DNA of 64,000 nucleotides from JBBQLG01 sp964251665 (GCA_964251665.1 CAXUKO010000002.1:1-64000); one strand, 5' to 3'. Counted from the stretch's first letter, positions 16,971-26,459 are shown. Notes: generated by a model from the sequence alone, not told the origin. Numbers and translations are program-made.

Positions 16971-17513
16971 ATGTATACTACCGCCCAACTACTCGAAGAG
17001 GTTTCTATTGCCCGTCAGCGTTATATGGGTGCCGTGATGGGTCTGGATGAGCCGCAGGCCCAATGGAAACCCGCAGCTGACCGCTGGAATGCGGTCGAGA
17101 TTACTGAACATCTGTTTTGGGCTGAACAGGGCGGCATACTGGGTATGTGGAAAACCCTGCTTGGCATCAGAGCAGGCACGGTAACTACCGAAATGACCAG
17201 CCCAAATGACGGGTTGCGGATCGACGAAATCATTGAGCGGACTTGGCAGGAAAAAGAAATGGTACCTGCCGTGGCGGCCCCGCGCCTAGGTGGTCCGCTG
17301 GGGTTCTGGATTGCAGCCTTAGCTGGCCTGCACCCCATTCTGGCAGCCTTCGGCGAGACACTAAGCGATGACGAACTACGAATAAAGGCCCATCCGCACC
17401 CCATTTCAGGACCTATGACGTTTGGGCAACGGCTGGAGTTTCTGCGCTTTCACATCGACCGCCATCGGGTACAGATCGAAAACCTGAAAGCGTTGCAGGC
17501 CATAAATGGATAG
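16971..17513 (+). CDS. DinB-family protein (putative metal-dependent hydrolase/transferase)
   Basis: A 180-residue four-helix-bundle protein of the DinB/YfiT superfamily. The three metal-ligand histidines appear to be His47 (EITEHLFW), His161 and His165 (FHIDRHRVQ). Superfamily members include metal-dependent thiol transferases and proteins of unknown role induced by stress. It follows ridA closely on the same strand. Its end is 18 bases from the end of the convergent mlaD-like gene, with no clear terminator between. Confidence 0.85.
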   Translation: MYTTAQLLEEVSIARQRYMGAVMGLDEPQAQWKPAADRWNAVEITEHLFWAEQGGILGMWKTLLGIRAGTVTTEMTSPNDGLRIDEIIERTWQEKEMVPAVAAPRLGGPLGFWIAALAGLHPILAAFGETLSDDELRIKAHPHPISGPMTFGQRLEFLRFHIDRHRVQIENLKALQAING

Positions 17514-17531
17514 CCTGCCTATTGTATCTAT

Positions 17532-18530
17532 CTACTGCTTCTTCAGCGAATCGGCTTTTTGCTTGGCGGCTTCCTTGTCGCGCTTGCGGAAGAAGCCCCG
17601 GAGCAGAAAGTTGTGCTGGGCGGCTTCCAGGTCCTCGTCGAGTTTTTTGCTGCTCGTTTCCAGATTACCAATCGTCTTTTTCAGGCTTGTGTTTACGGCC
17701 TGATCGTTCAGCAGAATACCAATGGCATTGTCGGTGCTGTTGAGCTTTTCGCTGGCGCGTTTGGCGTTGTTAGCCACGTCCGTTGCCGATGCAGCGGCTC
17801 GTTTCAATTCGACCGATGACGCTTTAAGGTTATTAAATACGGTCGTGTCGGTCACTAATTCGTGGGCCAGTGTGCCTTTGTTGTTCAATTTACTGGAAAA
17901 ATTAGCCAGCGTACCGGTCATTTTACTGGCGTTCACCGATGCGTCGTGCAGACTGGATACCGTCGTCTTGAAGCGGTCTGCCAGTGCCGAATCGCGGAGG
18001 ATGGCACCGGCAATGCCTTTGCCGGTTCTGATTTGCGAAATGACGCCATCCACGTCGTTCGTAATCTTCAGCAGATTGCGGTTCGTGATCTGAAGCGTAT
18101 CCAGAATCTGTTCCGAACTGAGGGCCTCGCGGGAGTGCAGCCGGTCGCCTTCCACAATGGCCGCCGACCGGGGACTGCCTCCCTCAATCACTACGATCTT
18201 GTTGCCAATCAGCCCGTCGGAGCCAATAGTTGCCTGTGCATCTTTGCGGATGTACGCCTGAGCGCTTTCGTCGATGTTCAGACCGACTTCGACCTGCGAC
18301 TGACCGTAAAATTTGATCTGTTTCACAACGCCGATCTTAACGCCCGAAAACCATACGTTGTTGCCCACTTTCAGTCCGCTGACGTCGTCAAAAATGGCGC
18401 TGATGCGTACGCTCTTAACGAAGCGTTTCTGCTGTCCGCCCAGCACCAAAATTCCGGCTACGAGGATGATGATACCCAGAAATACGAAAATCCCGACGGT
18501 AATTGACCGTTTGTTATCTGCTGCCTTCAT
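17532..18530 (-). CDS. mlaD: MlaD-like MCE-domain protein
   Basis: A 332-residue substrate-binding component of an Mla-type lipid transporter. One N-terminal membrane anchor (VGIFVFLGIIILVAGILVLG) is followed by an MCE domain (about 38-115, with FDDVSGLKVGNNVWFSGVKIG) and a long helical, coiled-coil-like tail to a lysine-rich end. MlaD hexamers carry phospholipid across the periplasm. The gene follows mlaE- and mlaF-like genes on the same strand. The longer C-terminal helix compared with E. coli MlaD is usual in Bacteroidota and may span more of the periplasm. Confidence 0.93.
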   Translation of the reverse strand: MKAADNKRSITVGIFVFLGIIILVAGILVLGGQQKRFVKSVRISAIFDDVSGLKVGNNVWFSGVKIGVVKQIKFYGQSQVEVGLNIDESAQAYIRKDAQATIGSDGLIGNKIVVIEGGSPRSAAIVEGDRLHSREALSSEQILDTLQITNRNLLKITNDVDGVISQIRTGKGIAGAILRDSALADRFKTTVSSLHDASVNASKMTGTLANFSSKLNNKGTLAHELVTDTTVFNNLKASSVELKRAAASATDVANNAKRASEKLNSTDNAIGILLNDQAVNTSLKKTIGNLETSSKKLDEDLEAAQHNFLLRGFFRKRDKEAAKQKADSLKKQ

Positions 18531-18539
18531 TTACGTAAT

Positions 18540-18602
18540 AGGTGATAAAGTGGTAAGGGATAAGTGGCTGCCTGTCATATAATGACTTACCACATATCAC
18601 CT
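18540..18602. repeat. Interrupted inverted repeat between the mlaF- and mlaD-like genes
   Basis: AGGTGATA and TGGTAAG are mirrored by CTTACCA and TATCACCT across a central loop of about 27 bases. It lies in the 84-base gap inside the operon and could form a processing or attenuation hairpin. Confidence 0.6.
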
Positions 18603-18614
18603 GATGTGTGCCAT

Positions 18615-19391
18615 TTAGTTAACAAAGTTGTATTCATAAAACTGTTTAACCCGCTCATCGTCGGCCGCAAATACCTCATCGAACGTGCCCTCCCGCTGAA
18701 ACTCGCCGTCCAGTAGCATCGCTACGCGGTCGCCGGTGGATTTGGCACAGGTCAGGTCGTGGGTAATGATGATCGACGAGGTGTTGAATCGCTCCTGCAC
18801 TTCGTTGATCAGGTGGTTGATTTCGGTACAGGTGATCGGGTCCAGCCCTGCCGTTGGCTCGTCGTAGAGCATAATTTCCGGCTTCAGAATCAGCGTACGC
18901 GCAATACCTACCCGCTTGCGCTGCCCACCCGAGAGTTCTGACGGCATCTGATTGATTGTCTGCGCCAGCCCCACACTGTCCAGGGCTTCCTCCGTGGCTT
19001 TGTCGATGTCCTGCCGACTCAGATTCCGGACGTTGCGAGTGAGCGGAAACTCCAGGTTTTCGCGGACGGTCATGCTGTCGTACAGGGCACTGTTCTGGAA
19101 CGAGAACCCGATTTTCTGCCGCAGGGCATTTAACTCGCGTTCGGGCAGCTGATCGACCGGCTGACCGAGCACATTGATCGAACCCGAATCGGGCCGCAAC
19201 AGGCCGGCAATCAGTTTAATAAGCACCGATTTACCCGTTCCCGACCGGCCCAGTACAACCAGATTTTCGCCCTGATACAGATCGAGGTTAACCCCGCGCA
19301 GTACCTGTAACTCGCCGAATGCGATTCGTACATCGCGGATGCTGATGACCGTATTTGTTTTGTCGATGGTCGATTCTGCTTTCATACCCAT
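18615..19391 (-). CDS. mlaF: MlaF-like ABC transporter ATP-binding protein
   Basis: A 258-residue ATPase that powers the MCE lipid transporter. Walker A is GRSGTGKS (residues 48-55); also visible are Q-loop FSFQNSALYDSMTV, signature LSGGQRKR, Walker B IMLYDEPTAGLDP and switch His in IITHD. FQNSALYDSMTVREN is characteristic of MlaF rather than other ABC ATPases. The start codon overlaps the mlaE stop by one base (TAATG), indicating translational coupling. A second Met two codons later is an alternative start. Confidence 0.95.
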   Translation of the reverse strand: MGMKAESTIDKTNTVISIRDVRIAFGELQVLRGVNLDLYQGENLVVLGRSGTGKSVLIKLIAGLLRPDSGSINVLGQPVDQLPERELNALRQKIGFSFQNSALYDSMTVRENLEFPLTRNVRNLSRQDIDKATEEALDSVGLAQTINQMPSELSGGQRKRVGIARTLILKPEIMLYDEPTAGLDPITCTEINHLINEVQERFNTSSIIITHDLTCAKSTGDRVAMLLDGEFQREGTFDEVFAADDERVKQFYEYNFVN

Positions 19392-20191
19392 TAAACCGAC
19401 CGGAGTGCGGCCACAATCTGGAGGGCCAGTAATTCTTCGATAAACACTAAAAACATGGACGTAACCACCGACGCATTAGCCGCTTTACCAACCCCTTCCG
19501 TGCCTTTATCGGCGTTATAGCCTTTGTAGCAACCGACCATGCCGATGGTAAAGCCAAATACAAACGATTTGATGACCGACGAAAAAACATCCAGAAATGA
19601 GAGCGCCCCGAATGCCTGATCGATAAACGTCATGAAACTGGTAGCCTCATTCTGATTAACGTTAATATAGGCACCCATCAGCCCGAGCAGCATGGTGTAC
19701 ATGGTCAGCATCGGGATCATCAGCGTGGTGGCGATAACCCGGCTTACAACCAGAAATTTATACGGGTTCGTACCCGAGACCTCCATCGCGTCGATCTGTT
19801 CGGTCACGCGCATCGAGCTTAATTCGGCCCCGATATTCGACCCGACCCGGCCCGAAGCAATGAGCGACGTGACCAGTGGAGCCAGTGCCCGGATGATGGC
19901 AATGGCAATCAGCGACGGTAGCCACGACGTAGCCCCAAACTGAGCCAGGGAGGGGCGGGATTGGTTGGTAAAGACGATACCGGTGATGAAACCCGTCAGC
20001 GAGATAAGCGGCAGGGAGCGAACGCCCACTTCGTAACACTGCCTGAGAATTTCCTTAAACTCGTAGGGCGGCAGAAATACTTCCTTAAAAAACCGGCCGA
20101 CGAACGTTGCAACATCGTTCAGATTAAGAAACATCCGGTCCAGCCGTTTGGTAACGACGGGTTTAGCGGGCGTGGCAGTAGTGGAATTCAT
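19391..20191 (-). CDS. mlaE: MlaE-like ABC transporter permease
   Basis: A 266-residue inner-membrane permease of the MlaE family with about five membrane segments. Characteristic stretches are LPLISLTGFITGIVFTNQSR, RVGSNIGAELSSMRVTEQID and the C-terminal FGFTIGMVGCYKGYNA. It forms the membrane channel for the MlaF-MlaD lipid transporter and is the first gene of the three-gene minus-strand operon. No outer-membrane partner gene (mlaA or mlaC type) lies nearby. Confidence 0.94.
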   Translation of the reverse strand: MNSTTATPAKPVVTKRLDRMFLNLNDVATFVGRFFKEVFLPPYEFKEILRQCYEVGVRSLPLISLTGFITGIVFTNQSRPSLAQFGATSWLPSLIAIAIIRALAPLVTSLIASGRVGSNIGAELSSMRVTEQIDAMEVSGTNPYKFLVVSRVIATTLMIPMLTMYTMLLGLMGAYINVNQNEATSFMTFIDQAFGALSFLDVFSSVIKSFVFGFTIGMVGCYKGYNADKGTEGVGKAANASVVTSMFLVFIEELLALQIVAALRSV

Positions 20192-20393
20192 TGGTTACTA
20201 GTTTCATACTCAAACCGGTCTTCTGGTAAACGCATGTCGGTTCGTACCTATCTTAACATCTATTTTGCCATAGAGTTTGAAGTCACCGGATAGCTTCGGG
20301 GATACGCCGGTAAACGCGTTTAATTTTCTGTTCGTTTTTCTCCGAATAACCTACCAATTTAGCCCCGTTGTTTTCCCTAAATTCCTGTTTTTT

Positions 20394-20990
20394 ATGAAAC
20401 GTTATCTTACTCCCCTGTTGCTGCTAACGCTGCTGGCCTTTACGGCACCTGCCAAACGCATCCGCCTGTTTAACGGCAAAGACCTCACCGGCTGGAAAGT
20501 GTACGGCACCGAAAAATGGTATGTCGACAACGGCGAGCTGGTCTGCGAAAGCGGCCCCGACAAAAAGTACGGGTATTTGGCTACCGAACAGTTTTATAAA
20601 AACTTCGACTTGTCGGTCGAGTTCAAACAGGAGGCCAATGGCAACAGTGGCGTATTTTTTCGCTCCACTATTGAGGGGACAAAAATCAGCGGCTGGCAGG
20701 TCGAAGTGGCCCCGCCCAACCACGATACCGGGGGCGTTTACGAATCGTACGGCCGGGGTTGGCTGGTGCAGATTCCCGACGAAAAAGAAACGATTCTAAA
20801 GCCGGGCGAGTGGAACACCATGCGCATTCGGGTGGAGGGCGACCATGTGCAGACGTACCTGAACGGGAAGCCGATGGTTGACATGCATGACGAAAAAATT
20901 GGCAAAGCCGACGGCTCGCTGGCGTTACAAATTCACGACGGGGGCGGCATTAAAGTACGCTGGCGGAACCTGGTCCTGAAGACGCTCTAA
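20394..20990 (+). CDS. DUF1080 (3-keto-disaccharide hydrolase family) secreted protein
   Basis: A 198-residue secreted protein made of one concanavalin-like jelly-roll DUF1080 domain. It has a signal peptide (MKRYLTPLLLLTLLAFTAPA) and then the family landmarks LFNGKDLTGWKVYG, NSGVFFRSTIEGTKISGWQ-type sequence and GGIKVRWRNLVLK. Members bind or cleave glycans, and some hydrolyse 3-keto-glycosides. The frame is open 39 codons further upstream, but the signal peptide marks the start. It converges on the TonB receptor gene. Confidence 0.92.
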   Translation: MKRYLTPLLLLTLLAFTAPAKRIRLFNGKDLTGWKVYGTEKWYVDNGELVCESGPDKKYGYLATEQFYKNFDLSVEFKQEANGNSGVFFRSTIEGTKISGWQVEVAPPNHDTGGVYESYGRGWLVQIPDEKETILKPGEWNTMRIRVEGDHVQTYLNGKPMVDMHDEKIGKADGSLALQIHDGGGIKVRWRNLVLKTL

Positions 20991-20997
20991 ACCTGCC

Positions 20998-21030
20998 CTG
21001 TATCCTGCACACTACTTGGGCAGGATACAG
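20998..21030. terminator. Short inverted repeat between convergent genes
   Basis: An 11-base perfect stem (CTGTATCCTGC and its complement) with an 11-base loop, touching the stop of the receptor gene. It has no strong T-tract but is correctly placed to end both transcripts. Confidence 0.6.
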
Positions 21031-23655
21031 TTATTCCTCGTCATCGCCCCCTTTCCGCTTCTTACGCTCGTCTACGTTGAGCCGACCCAGTTTATAGCTG
21101 AAGGTCAGCCGAACGGTTGAGTTATACAACTTCTGTTTAAAATTCTGGTCAAACGGGGCCGAGTGGAGTACCGTGCTGAACGTCTGCCCATTGGTCAGAA
21201 AATTATCAGCGGCTAGCCCCAGACTACCGCGCTTGCTGGCAAACTCTTTCCGCACCCCCATCGAATATTGCGCAAAGCCGGTCCGGTAGCCCTGCAACTG
21301 CGTGTCGCGGCCCCGGCTTCCGAAACCCGCCTGTACAGCCCAGCCCTTACCCAACTGCGCCTGGGTATCGAACCGTCCCCCCACCCGGAAGCCCCGGTTC
21401 GACAGTGTTACCGACTCTCCCGACAGATCGGGGGCCAGGCCGCTGATGAAGCGATACATCAGTTCCAGGTTGATATTAGCGGTCCAGGTCGGCGTTAGCG
21501 TGAAAGTGCCAAATATATTGCCACCGTAGTTGTACTCCTTGCCAATGTTCGATACCGTTGTCACCACTGCTCCCGCAAGGGTATCCGACCGCTGGCTGAG
21601 GCTCTGAATATCATCGCGGTTCAGGCGGGTGTAGACCGTAAAATTCAGGTACGTTTTTTTGATGTAGGTGCTGTACCCCAGTTCGATCCGGTCGGTAATT
21701 TCCGGCCGCAGATAGGGATTTCCCTTACGGATATTCAGCGGGTTGGCCGCGTTGAAATTCGGGTTCAAATCCTGCACACCGGGCCGCTGAATCCGGCGGT
21801 TATAGGCCAGTTTAAGGGTGCCGTTCTCCGTGATTTTGCGCGAGATATTGACGCTTGGCACCAGTTTTCCGTAAGCCGGGATGTTAATTGGCCCCTGTTG
21901 CACGGCGGCCGAAACATGGGTGTATTCGTACCGCGCCCCGGCCTTGATAGTGATTTTACTCAGTGTCGTCAGGCTATACGACAAATAAGCAGCCCCAATC
22001 GACAGGTTATAATCGAGCAGGCCCGACGGGCGGGTTACATCGGTCGCGTACGGCGTCGTTGGCCCGGCAATCTGGTATTGGTACGTACTGTTTACCTGCC
22101 GGATGGTGGTCTTGCCACCAAATTCCAGCGATTGCCGCTCCGTGATGGGTGTCTGGTAATCGGTTTGCAGCACAAATTCGGTGCTGGTGTTAAAGTTTAG
22201 ATTCCGCTGTCGGCTTGTTGTCTCGCCTGCCGTGCCGAGTAAATTTGCGTCGAAATTATTAGTCAGGTTGCTCCGGCTATACTGCGACGAAATACTCCAT
22301 TCCTGCTGCGGTTTGTAAGTGTGCAGGTAGTCGACATTCAGGTCAACTGAGTTGTTGAGATCGTGGCTGTTGACGTCGCGCCGGGCCGGTACGCCGGGGG
22401 CCGCGTCGGTAAAGATGTTATTCGTCTGGTGCTGATCGCGGTTGAGGTTGCGCATACCAAACCGGGCGTTGGCGGTCAGCGACTGATTCTTGGCCAGATC
22501 ATAATCCAGTCCCAGCGCGTACTGCCCAAACATACCATGATCGAAGGCGTCGATTTGCTGACTGGTTCTGACCGTCGAAATGGACTGGTCGGCGTTGGGA
22601 ATACGGGTATCCTGTTGCAGGTCGCTGTAGGCTTTGTTGTAGATGGCCCGGCCGTTACCCGTCAGGCTAAGGCCCACTTTCCCCTTGCGGAAGTTACCGT
22701 TCAGTCCCACGTTCGAGGCCCGGTTACCCAGTCCGCCGTCTACATCGAGGTGAACGCCCTGTAAGGTGTTTTTCTTGGTGATGATGTTAATGATGCCACC
22801 GGTTCCTTCGGCATCATAGCGGGCCGAGGGCGAGGTAATCACTTCCACCGTTTTGATCAGGTCTGCCGGAATCTGCCGGAGGGCATCGGCCAGATTCCCG
22901 GCCAGAATCGACGAGGGTTTGTTGTTGATCAGCACCCGCACGTTGGGGCTTCCCTGCAATGATACGTTACCGGCTAAATCGACGGTCAGCATGGGCACTT
23001 TCTTGAGAATATCCGTCGCATCGCCCCCTTTTGAACTCAGGTCGCGGTCGGCGTTGAACACCAGTCGGTCTACCTTGTCTTCCACCAGGGCCTTCTGCCC
23101 CGTCACGGTTACCTCGTTCAGCGTTTTTGTGCGGCTCATCAACCGAATAGGGCCCAGATTTACATCCTGTCCTTTCACGACGGTCACGTCGGGGATAGTT
23201 TTGGCGCTGAATCCAATAAATGAGATCAGGATTTTATACGGGCCGGGTGCCACGCGGGCGAGGGTGAACCGGCCTTTGTCGTCGGCTACAGTACCATCGA
23301 CCAGCTTGTTGGTTGTCAGGCTGTACAGGGCGACGTTGGCAAACTCTACGGCCGAGGTCAGGGCTGAATCGACCACAATACCGCTGATTTTATTAGTGCC
23401 CTTCACCGGTGCCGTTACGGGTTGGCCGGCTGTTGCCGGTTGATTGGCGCCAGGTTTCAACCCGGCGTTTTCAAGCACTGGTGTCGCTATGGGTTGGCCG
23501 GATGAGGCCGGACGGGCCAGCGAATCAACCGGCCGGGATAAGGTGTCAACTGGGCGCGCCAGCGAGTCGACCGGGTGGGCCAGGGTGTCGGAAGTCTGGG
23601 CAAACGCTGGTCCTGTGACCAGGAGAATAAACAGGCAGGTAAGTTTTAACCACAT
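21031..23655 (-). CDS. TonB-dependent outer-membrane receptor, outer-membrane beta-barrel family
   Basis: An 874-residue outer-membrane protein. Signal peptide to about PAFAQT; an unusual repeat region (HPVDSLARPVDTLSRP-like, roughly residues 25-50); a carboxypeptidase regulatory-like beta domain (GIVVDSALTSAVEFANV); a plug domain (LNEVTVTGQKALVED, GNVSLQGSPNVRVLINNKPS); and a 22-strand-type barrel ending in a C-terminal signal followed by a charged tail (KKRKGGDDEE). No SusD partner is present, so it belongs to the single-component class rather than SusC. The ligand is unknown. A long open frame upstream of the chosen Met is ignored because the signal peptide starts at MWLKL. Confidence 0.92.
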   Translation of the reverse strand: MWLKLTCLFILLVTGPAFAQTSDTLAHPVDSLARPVDTLSRPVDSLARPASSGQPIATPVLENAGLKPGANQPATAGQPVTAPVKGTNKISGIVVDSALTSAVEFANVALYSLTTNKLVDGTVADDKGRFTLARVAPGPYKILISFIGFSAKTIPDVTVVKGQDVNLGPIRLMSRTKTLNEVTVTGQKALVEDKVDRLVFNADRDLSSKGGDATDILKKVPMLTVDLAGNVSLQGSPNVRVLINNKPSSILAGNLADALRQIPADLIKTVEVITSPSARYDAEGTGGIINIITKKNTLQGVHLDVDGGLGNRASNVGLNGNFRKGKVGLSLTGNGRAIYNKAYSDLQQDTRIPNADQSISTVRTSQQIDAFDHGMFGQYALGLDYDLAKNQSLTANARFGMRNLNRDQHQTNNIFTDAAPGVPARRDVNSHDLNNSVDLNVDYLHTYKPQQEWSISSQYSRSNLTNNFDANLLGTAGETTSRQRNLNFNTSTEFVLQTDYQTPITERQSLEFGGKTTIRQVNSTYQYQIAGPTTPYATDVTRPSGLLDYNLSIGAAYLSYSLTTLSKITIKAGARYEYTHVSAAVQQGPINIPAYGKLVPSVNISRKITENGTLKLAYNRRIQRPGVQDLNPNFNAANPLNIRKGNPYLRPEITDRIELGYSTYIKKTYLNFTVYTRLNRDDIQSLSQRSDTLAGAVVTTVSNIGKEYNYGGNIFGTFTLTPTWTANINLELMYRFISGLAPDLSGESVTLSNRGFRVGGRFDTQAQLGKGWAVQAGFGSRGRDTQLQGYRTGFAQYSMGVRKEFASKRGSLGLAADNFLTNGQTFSTVLHSAPFDQNFKQKLYNSTVRLTFSYKLGRLNVDERKKRKGGDDEE

Positions 23656-23877
23656 AAGCGGGTGTTGAGTACTGGTAAAGTAGAATAAGCCTACTATAAT
23701 CACTCACGAACTGCGCCCTAAAGCAGCGCAGACGAGTCGGATCGGTTGATGATTGGTAAGTTGCAACAACAAACATAAGGCCTGATTCTGGAGCAATGCT
23801 GGTGCCGACGCATTAAAGTTAGGATTGCGGCTATATGTCGGCGAAGTGTGGTATGTTGATCAGAGCCATCAGAAACA

Positions 23878-23915
23878 AAAAAGACCGGCTCCGTACAAAA
23901 CGGACCGGTCTTTTT
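23878..23915. terminator. Intrinsic terminator of the hsp20 gene
   Basis: The stem is AAAAAGACCGG paired with CCGGTCTTTTT, plus an inner TCCGT/ACGGA stem, with T-tracts on both strands. It lies 20 bases past the hsp20 stop. Confidence 0.85.
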
Positions 23916-23934
23916 ATGCGTCACGGCGTACAGT

Positions 23935-24402
23935 CTACGCGACTGAAATGGTCTGCGCGGGCTTGTTCGTTGCCGGGTTTTTGGGCAGTGTCACCGTCAG
24001 AATGCCATCGGCGTAACTGGCCGAGATACTGTCGATAATGACCTTGTCGTTCAGCCGGAACGACCGGTCGAAAGCCCCCTGGTTATACTCCTGATAGGTG
24101 AAGTTACCCGAGGTAGTGGATTCGGTACCCTCGGCCGCAGTCGCGCCTGGGTAAGCAATAGTCAGCACGTCGTCTTTCACCGTCAGCGTGACTTGTTCTT
24201 TACTCAGCCCTGCGGCATACAGCGAAATGATGAACGCCTGATCGGTTTCAGCGATGTTAACTGGTGGCTGAGAAAACTTTCCGGCGAATCGCTCGCGGAA
24301 GCCATTGAATTTTCCCCGGCCCCAGGGACCACCAAATTTACCCCGACCCATTGAGCCGCAACTGCCTTTATAGTCAGATTCAAATGCCTGTTTGTTATAC
24401 AT
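23935..24402 (-). CDS. Small heat-shock protein, Hsp20/alpha-crystallin family
   Basis: A 155-residue ATP-independent chaperone. The alpha-crystallin domain spans about 50-140, with VNIAETDQAFIISLYAAGLS, VKDDVLTIAYPG and the A-x-x-x-n-G-V/I-L motif as SASYADGILTVTLPK. The N-terminal arm is rich in Gly and Phe (GRGKFGGPWGRGKFNGFRER). The terminal IxI-type motif is weak (QTISVA). Cytosolic; holds unfolding proteins in soluble form. A small membrane protein gene lies 47 bases upstream on the same strand. Confidence 0.93.
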   Translation of the reverse strand: MYNKQAFESDYKGSCGSMGRGKFGGPWGRGKFNGFRERFAGKFSQPPVNIAETDQAFIISLYAAGLSKEQVTLTVKDDVLTIAYPGATAAEGTESTTSGNFTYQEYNQGAFDRSFRLNDKVIIDSISASYADGILTVTLPKNPATNKPAQTISVA

Positions 24403-24449
24403 GGTTGTGTGTGTTAGTCTTGTGTTTACCTGTTTGTACGCTTACTGAA

Positions 24450-24713
24450 TTAACTGATGGAAATGACCCGGTCAAAGCTGGCCCGGTTCATTGGACTATG
24501 CCGATAAGCTGGATTATCGATGGAAATGATGTCCATTGACCGTCCGCCAACCCGACCCATCGGACCGGAAAATCGCCCGATCAACTGCCCGCCAACTACC
24601 CGTATTACCAAGCCGGTGACCAGTACGGCCAGTAGTAATTTTACCAGCAGAGAAATTAGAAACAGGGCCAGTCCCGCCATCAGGGCTATACCCGCTACTC
24701 GCCAAATGTTCAT
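24450..24713 (-). CDS. Small membrane protein of unknown function
   Basis: An 87-residue protein with one long or two short hydrophobic segments (about residues 7-42, from VAGIALMAGLALFLISLLVK) followed by a Gly/Arg-rich cytosolic tail. No family is recognised. It precedes hsp20 on the same strand, so it may share stress regulation. Its codon use is like its neighbours, which supports a real gene. Confidence 0.6.
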   Translation of the reverse strand: MNIWRVAGIALMAGLALFLISLLVKLLLAVLVTGLVIRVVGGQLIGRFSGPMGRVGGRSMDIISIDNPAYRHSPMNRASFDRVISIS

Positions 24714-24974
24714 TGTCTTGTTTCGTTTAGTGATGTATGAAAAAGCAGAAAGACAGAAAGCTGACCTGATCGAATGGTTCGTTAAGACCGAATCCTGCTG
24801 CTCTACAAGGGTAGTCGCGATTGCGAAGAATATATTTTACCGGCGGGCAAATTTTTTCAACGGGCCAGCCCTTAACGAATGCAGCCTATCCCCGGGTTAG
24901 GGACAGGCTGCCAAGTACAAGTACTATTTCTGCTGTTCACGGCACAAACAGGCCGGAGTCGCAAAGACGGAGTT
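24714..24974. other. Intergenic region upstream of the small membrane protein gene
   Basis: 261 bases between two minus-strand genes. Apart from the hairpin at 24881-24911 no element was recognised, and no TAnnTTTG motif was found on the minus strand. Confidence 0.4.
24881..24911. terminator. Hairpin after the glycosidase gene
   Basis: A 12-base stem with one mismatch (GCAGCCTATCCC / GGGACAGGCTGC) and a 7-base loop, 64 bases beyond the minus-strand stop. It has no T-tract, so terminator function is tentative. Confidence 0.5.
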
Positions 24975-26459
24975 TTACCGAACTGCCCGTACAACAACCA
25001 CTTTGTCCGTTTGCCCCGCTGGCGGTACCAGTGGACCGGTAGTTAAGCTGGTATGACCAATGACCTGCCCTGTTACGGCATTGGTCCATTCGGCCCGATA
25101 CGTGCCTTTGGGTAAGGTGATCAGGAGGTCGTGTGCCTTGGTCGCCATTGGCTCGTAATAGATAACCCATGTCGTTTTGCCATCGCTGAGTGCCTGAGTC
25201 ATAGCACCGGGCGCGGCTGTCACCACTGAATGATCGGGCCGAAGTGACACGAAGTTCAACCGGTCGAAGAACGTTTTCATGGTTTTGAACTGCGCCCGCA
25301 ACGCCGGACTGCCCCCGCCCGGCGCCTTGTACGACGTGTCCTGACCGGTTTCTGCCCCTACGGAATACGCATAATCCAACTGATTGAACAGGCCACCCCC
25401 GGCCATCAGAAATCGCCACGCCTGTCGCCGGTATGTTGAATCGGCCCGACCGGCAAATCCGGTTTCGTTGAAGCCGATTACCCGGTTCAGGTGGTAATTT
25501 TCGGCAACGGCTTCGGGCAGTGCGTAGTGAAAGGTGAACACCGACACGTTGGGATCAGCGTCGGCAATGGGGTAATGGAAGTTGCTGATGTCCTGCGAGA
25601 TCAGGTGTTTCTGAGGTAATTTGCTTTCCTCATCTTTAATCCAGCGCGCTACCTGACGCTGCCAGTCGTTGGACCGCTGCGAAACAACCTGTAGCGTCGA
25701 CCGCCAGTCAGTTTCGGGGCCATATTCGTTGCGGTTAAAAACAATATCAGTTTGCTCCGCCCACGGTTCGTTCTGAATCTCGAAGTACAGGTTGCCAAAT
25801 CCATTCAACTCCCGAACCAGTTTACGCACGTATTGCTCCTGATACCGCAGCAGGTTACCATTCTGTAACGTATTGACCAGTGCTGATTTAATGCTATCCG
25901 TCTGATTGACGTTGTTTTTGGGGTTCAGGGCACTGTATTTCCAGCCATCGGCGTAATGCGCCGAGAACAGATTGACTTCAACAATGACACCGTGTTGCCG
26001 GGCCTGGGTCATGAAATCAGTCAGGCGGGTAAAGTAGGCCGCATCCCACTGAGTAAGATCGAATTTTGCACCACCCAGGGCGTAGCCGGGTGTGGTACTC
26101 CGTTTCCAGGGTAATAGAAGACGGCCTTCGGCGGGAGCCAGCGTGTTTTTCTGAATGCCGAAATCGCCCAGCTTTTCGATGTACGCGCCCATAAACAGGC
26201 GGGTTGTATTCATGCCATCGGTAGCTGTGGCCTGTAGATACTTTTTGTAATCGAAGTCGAGGTTAACCACCGAGCCGTAGTGTTCCCCCGAGCCAATTAA
26301 CAGGATCGGCTTGTTCTGATACTGGAAGTAATGCTGATTTTTGGGATGCAGTTGAAATGTACCGGCTGTCTGGGCGGAAAGTGGATTTACAAACTCAGTT
26401 AGCAATACCGTTATGGCCAGACGCAGTAGCGTCCGGGGAGTCAGGGCAGATGTTTTCAA
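24975..26459 (-). CDS. Exported glycoside hydrolase, cellulase-like (clan GH-A type)
   Basis: A 494-residue exported TIM-barrel glycosidase-like protein. Signal peptide to about NPLSAQT. The acid/base region is LYFEIQNEPW, with Glu of the NEP motif, and a likely nucleophile Glu is in VIGFNETGFAG. The barrel starts FFQYQNKPILLIGSGEHYGS-like, as in many Bacteroidota proteins annotated as cellulase or DUF4038/5060-type. A small beta-sandwich ends the protein. Translation seems to start at TTG; no in-frame ATG fits the signal peptide. Substrate unknown. It is followed by a hairpin. Confidence 0.85.
   Translation of the reverse strand: MKTSALTPRTLLRLAITVLLTEFVNPLSAQTAGTFQLHPKNQHYFQYQNKPILLIGSGEHYGSVVNLDFDYKKYLQATATDGMNTTRLFMGAYIEKLGDFGIQKNTLAPAEGRLLLPWKRSTTPGYALGGAKFDLTQWDAAYFTRLTDFMTQARQHGVIVEVNLFSAHYADGWKYSALNPKNNVNQTDSIKSALVNTLQNGNLLRYQEQYVRKLVRELNGFGNLYFEIQNEPWAEQTDIVFNRNEYGPETDWRSTLQVVSQRSNDWQRQVARWIKDEESKLPQKHLISQDISNFHYPIADADPNVSVFTFHYALPEAVAENYHLNRVIGFNETGFAGRADSTYRRQAWRFLMAGGGLFNQLDYAYSVGAETGQDTSYKAPGGGSPALRAQFKTMKTFFDRLNFVSLRPDHSVVTAAPGAMTQALSDGKTTWVIYYEPMATKAHDLLITLPKGTYRAEWTNAVTGQVIGHTSLTTGPLVPPAGQTDKVVVVRAVR

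Noticed and set aside
17862..18506. A 214-codon plus-strand frame opposite mlaD
   Set aside because: Antisense shadow of a clear MCE gene with no family resemblance.
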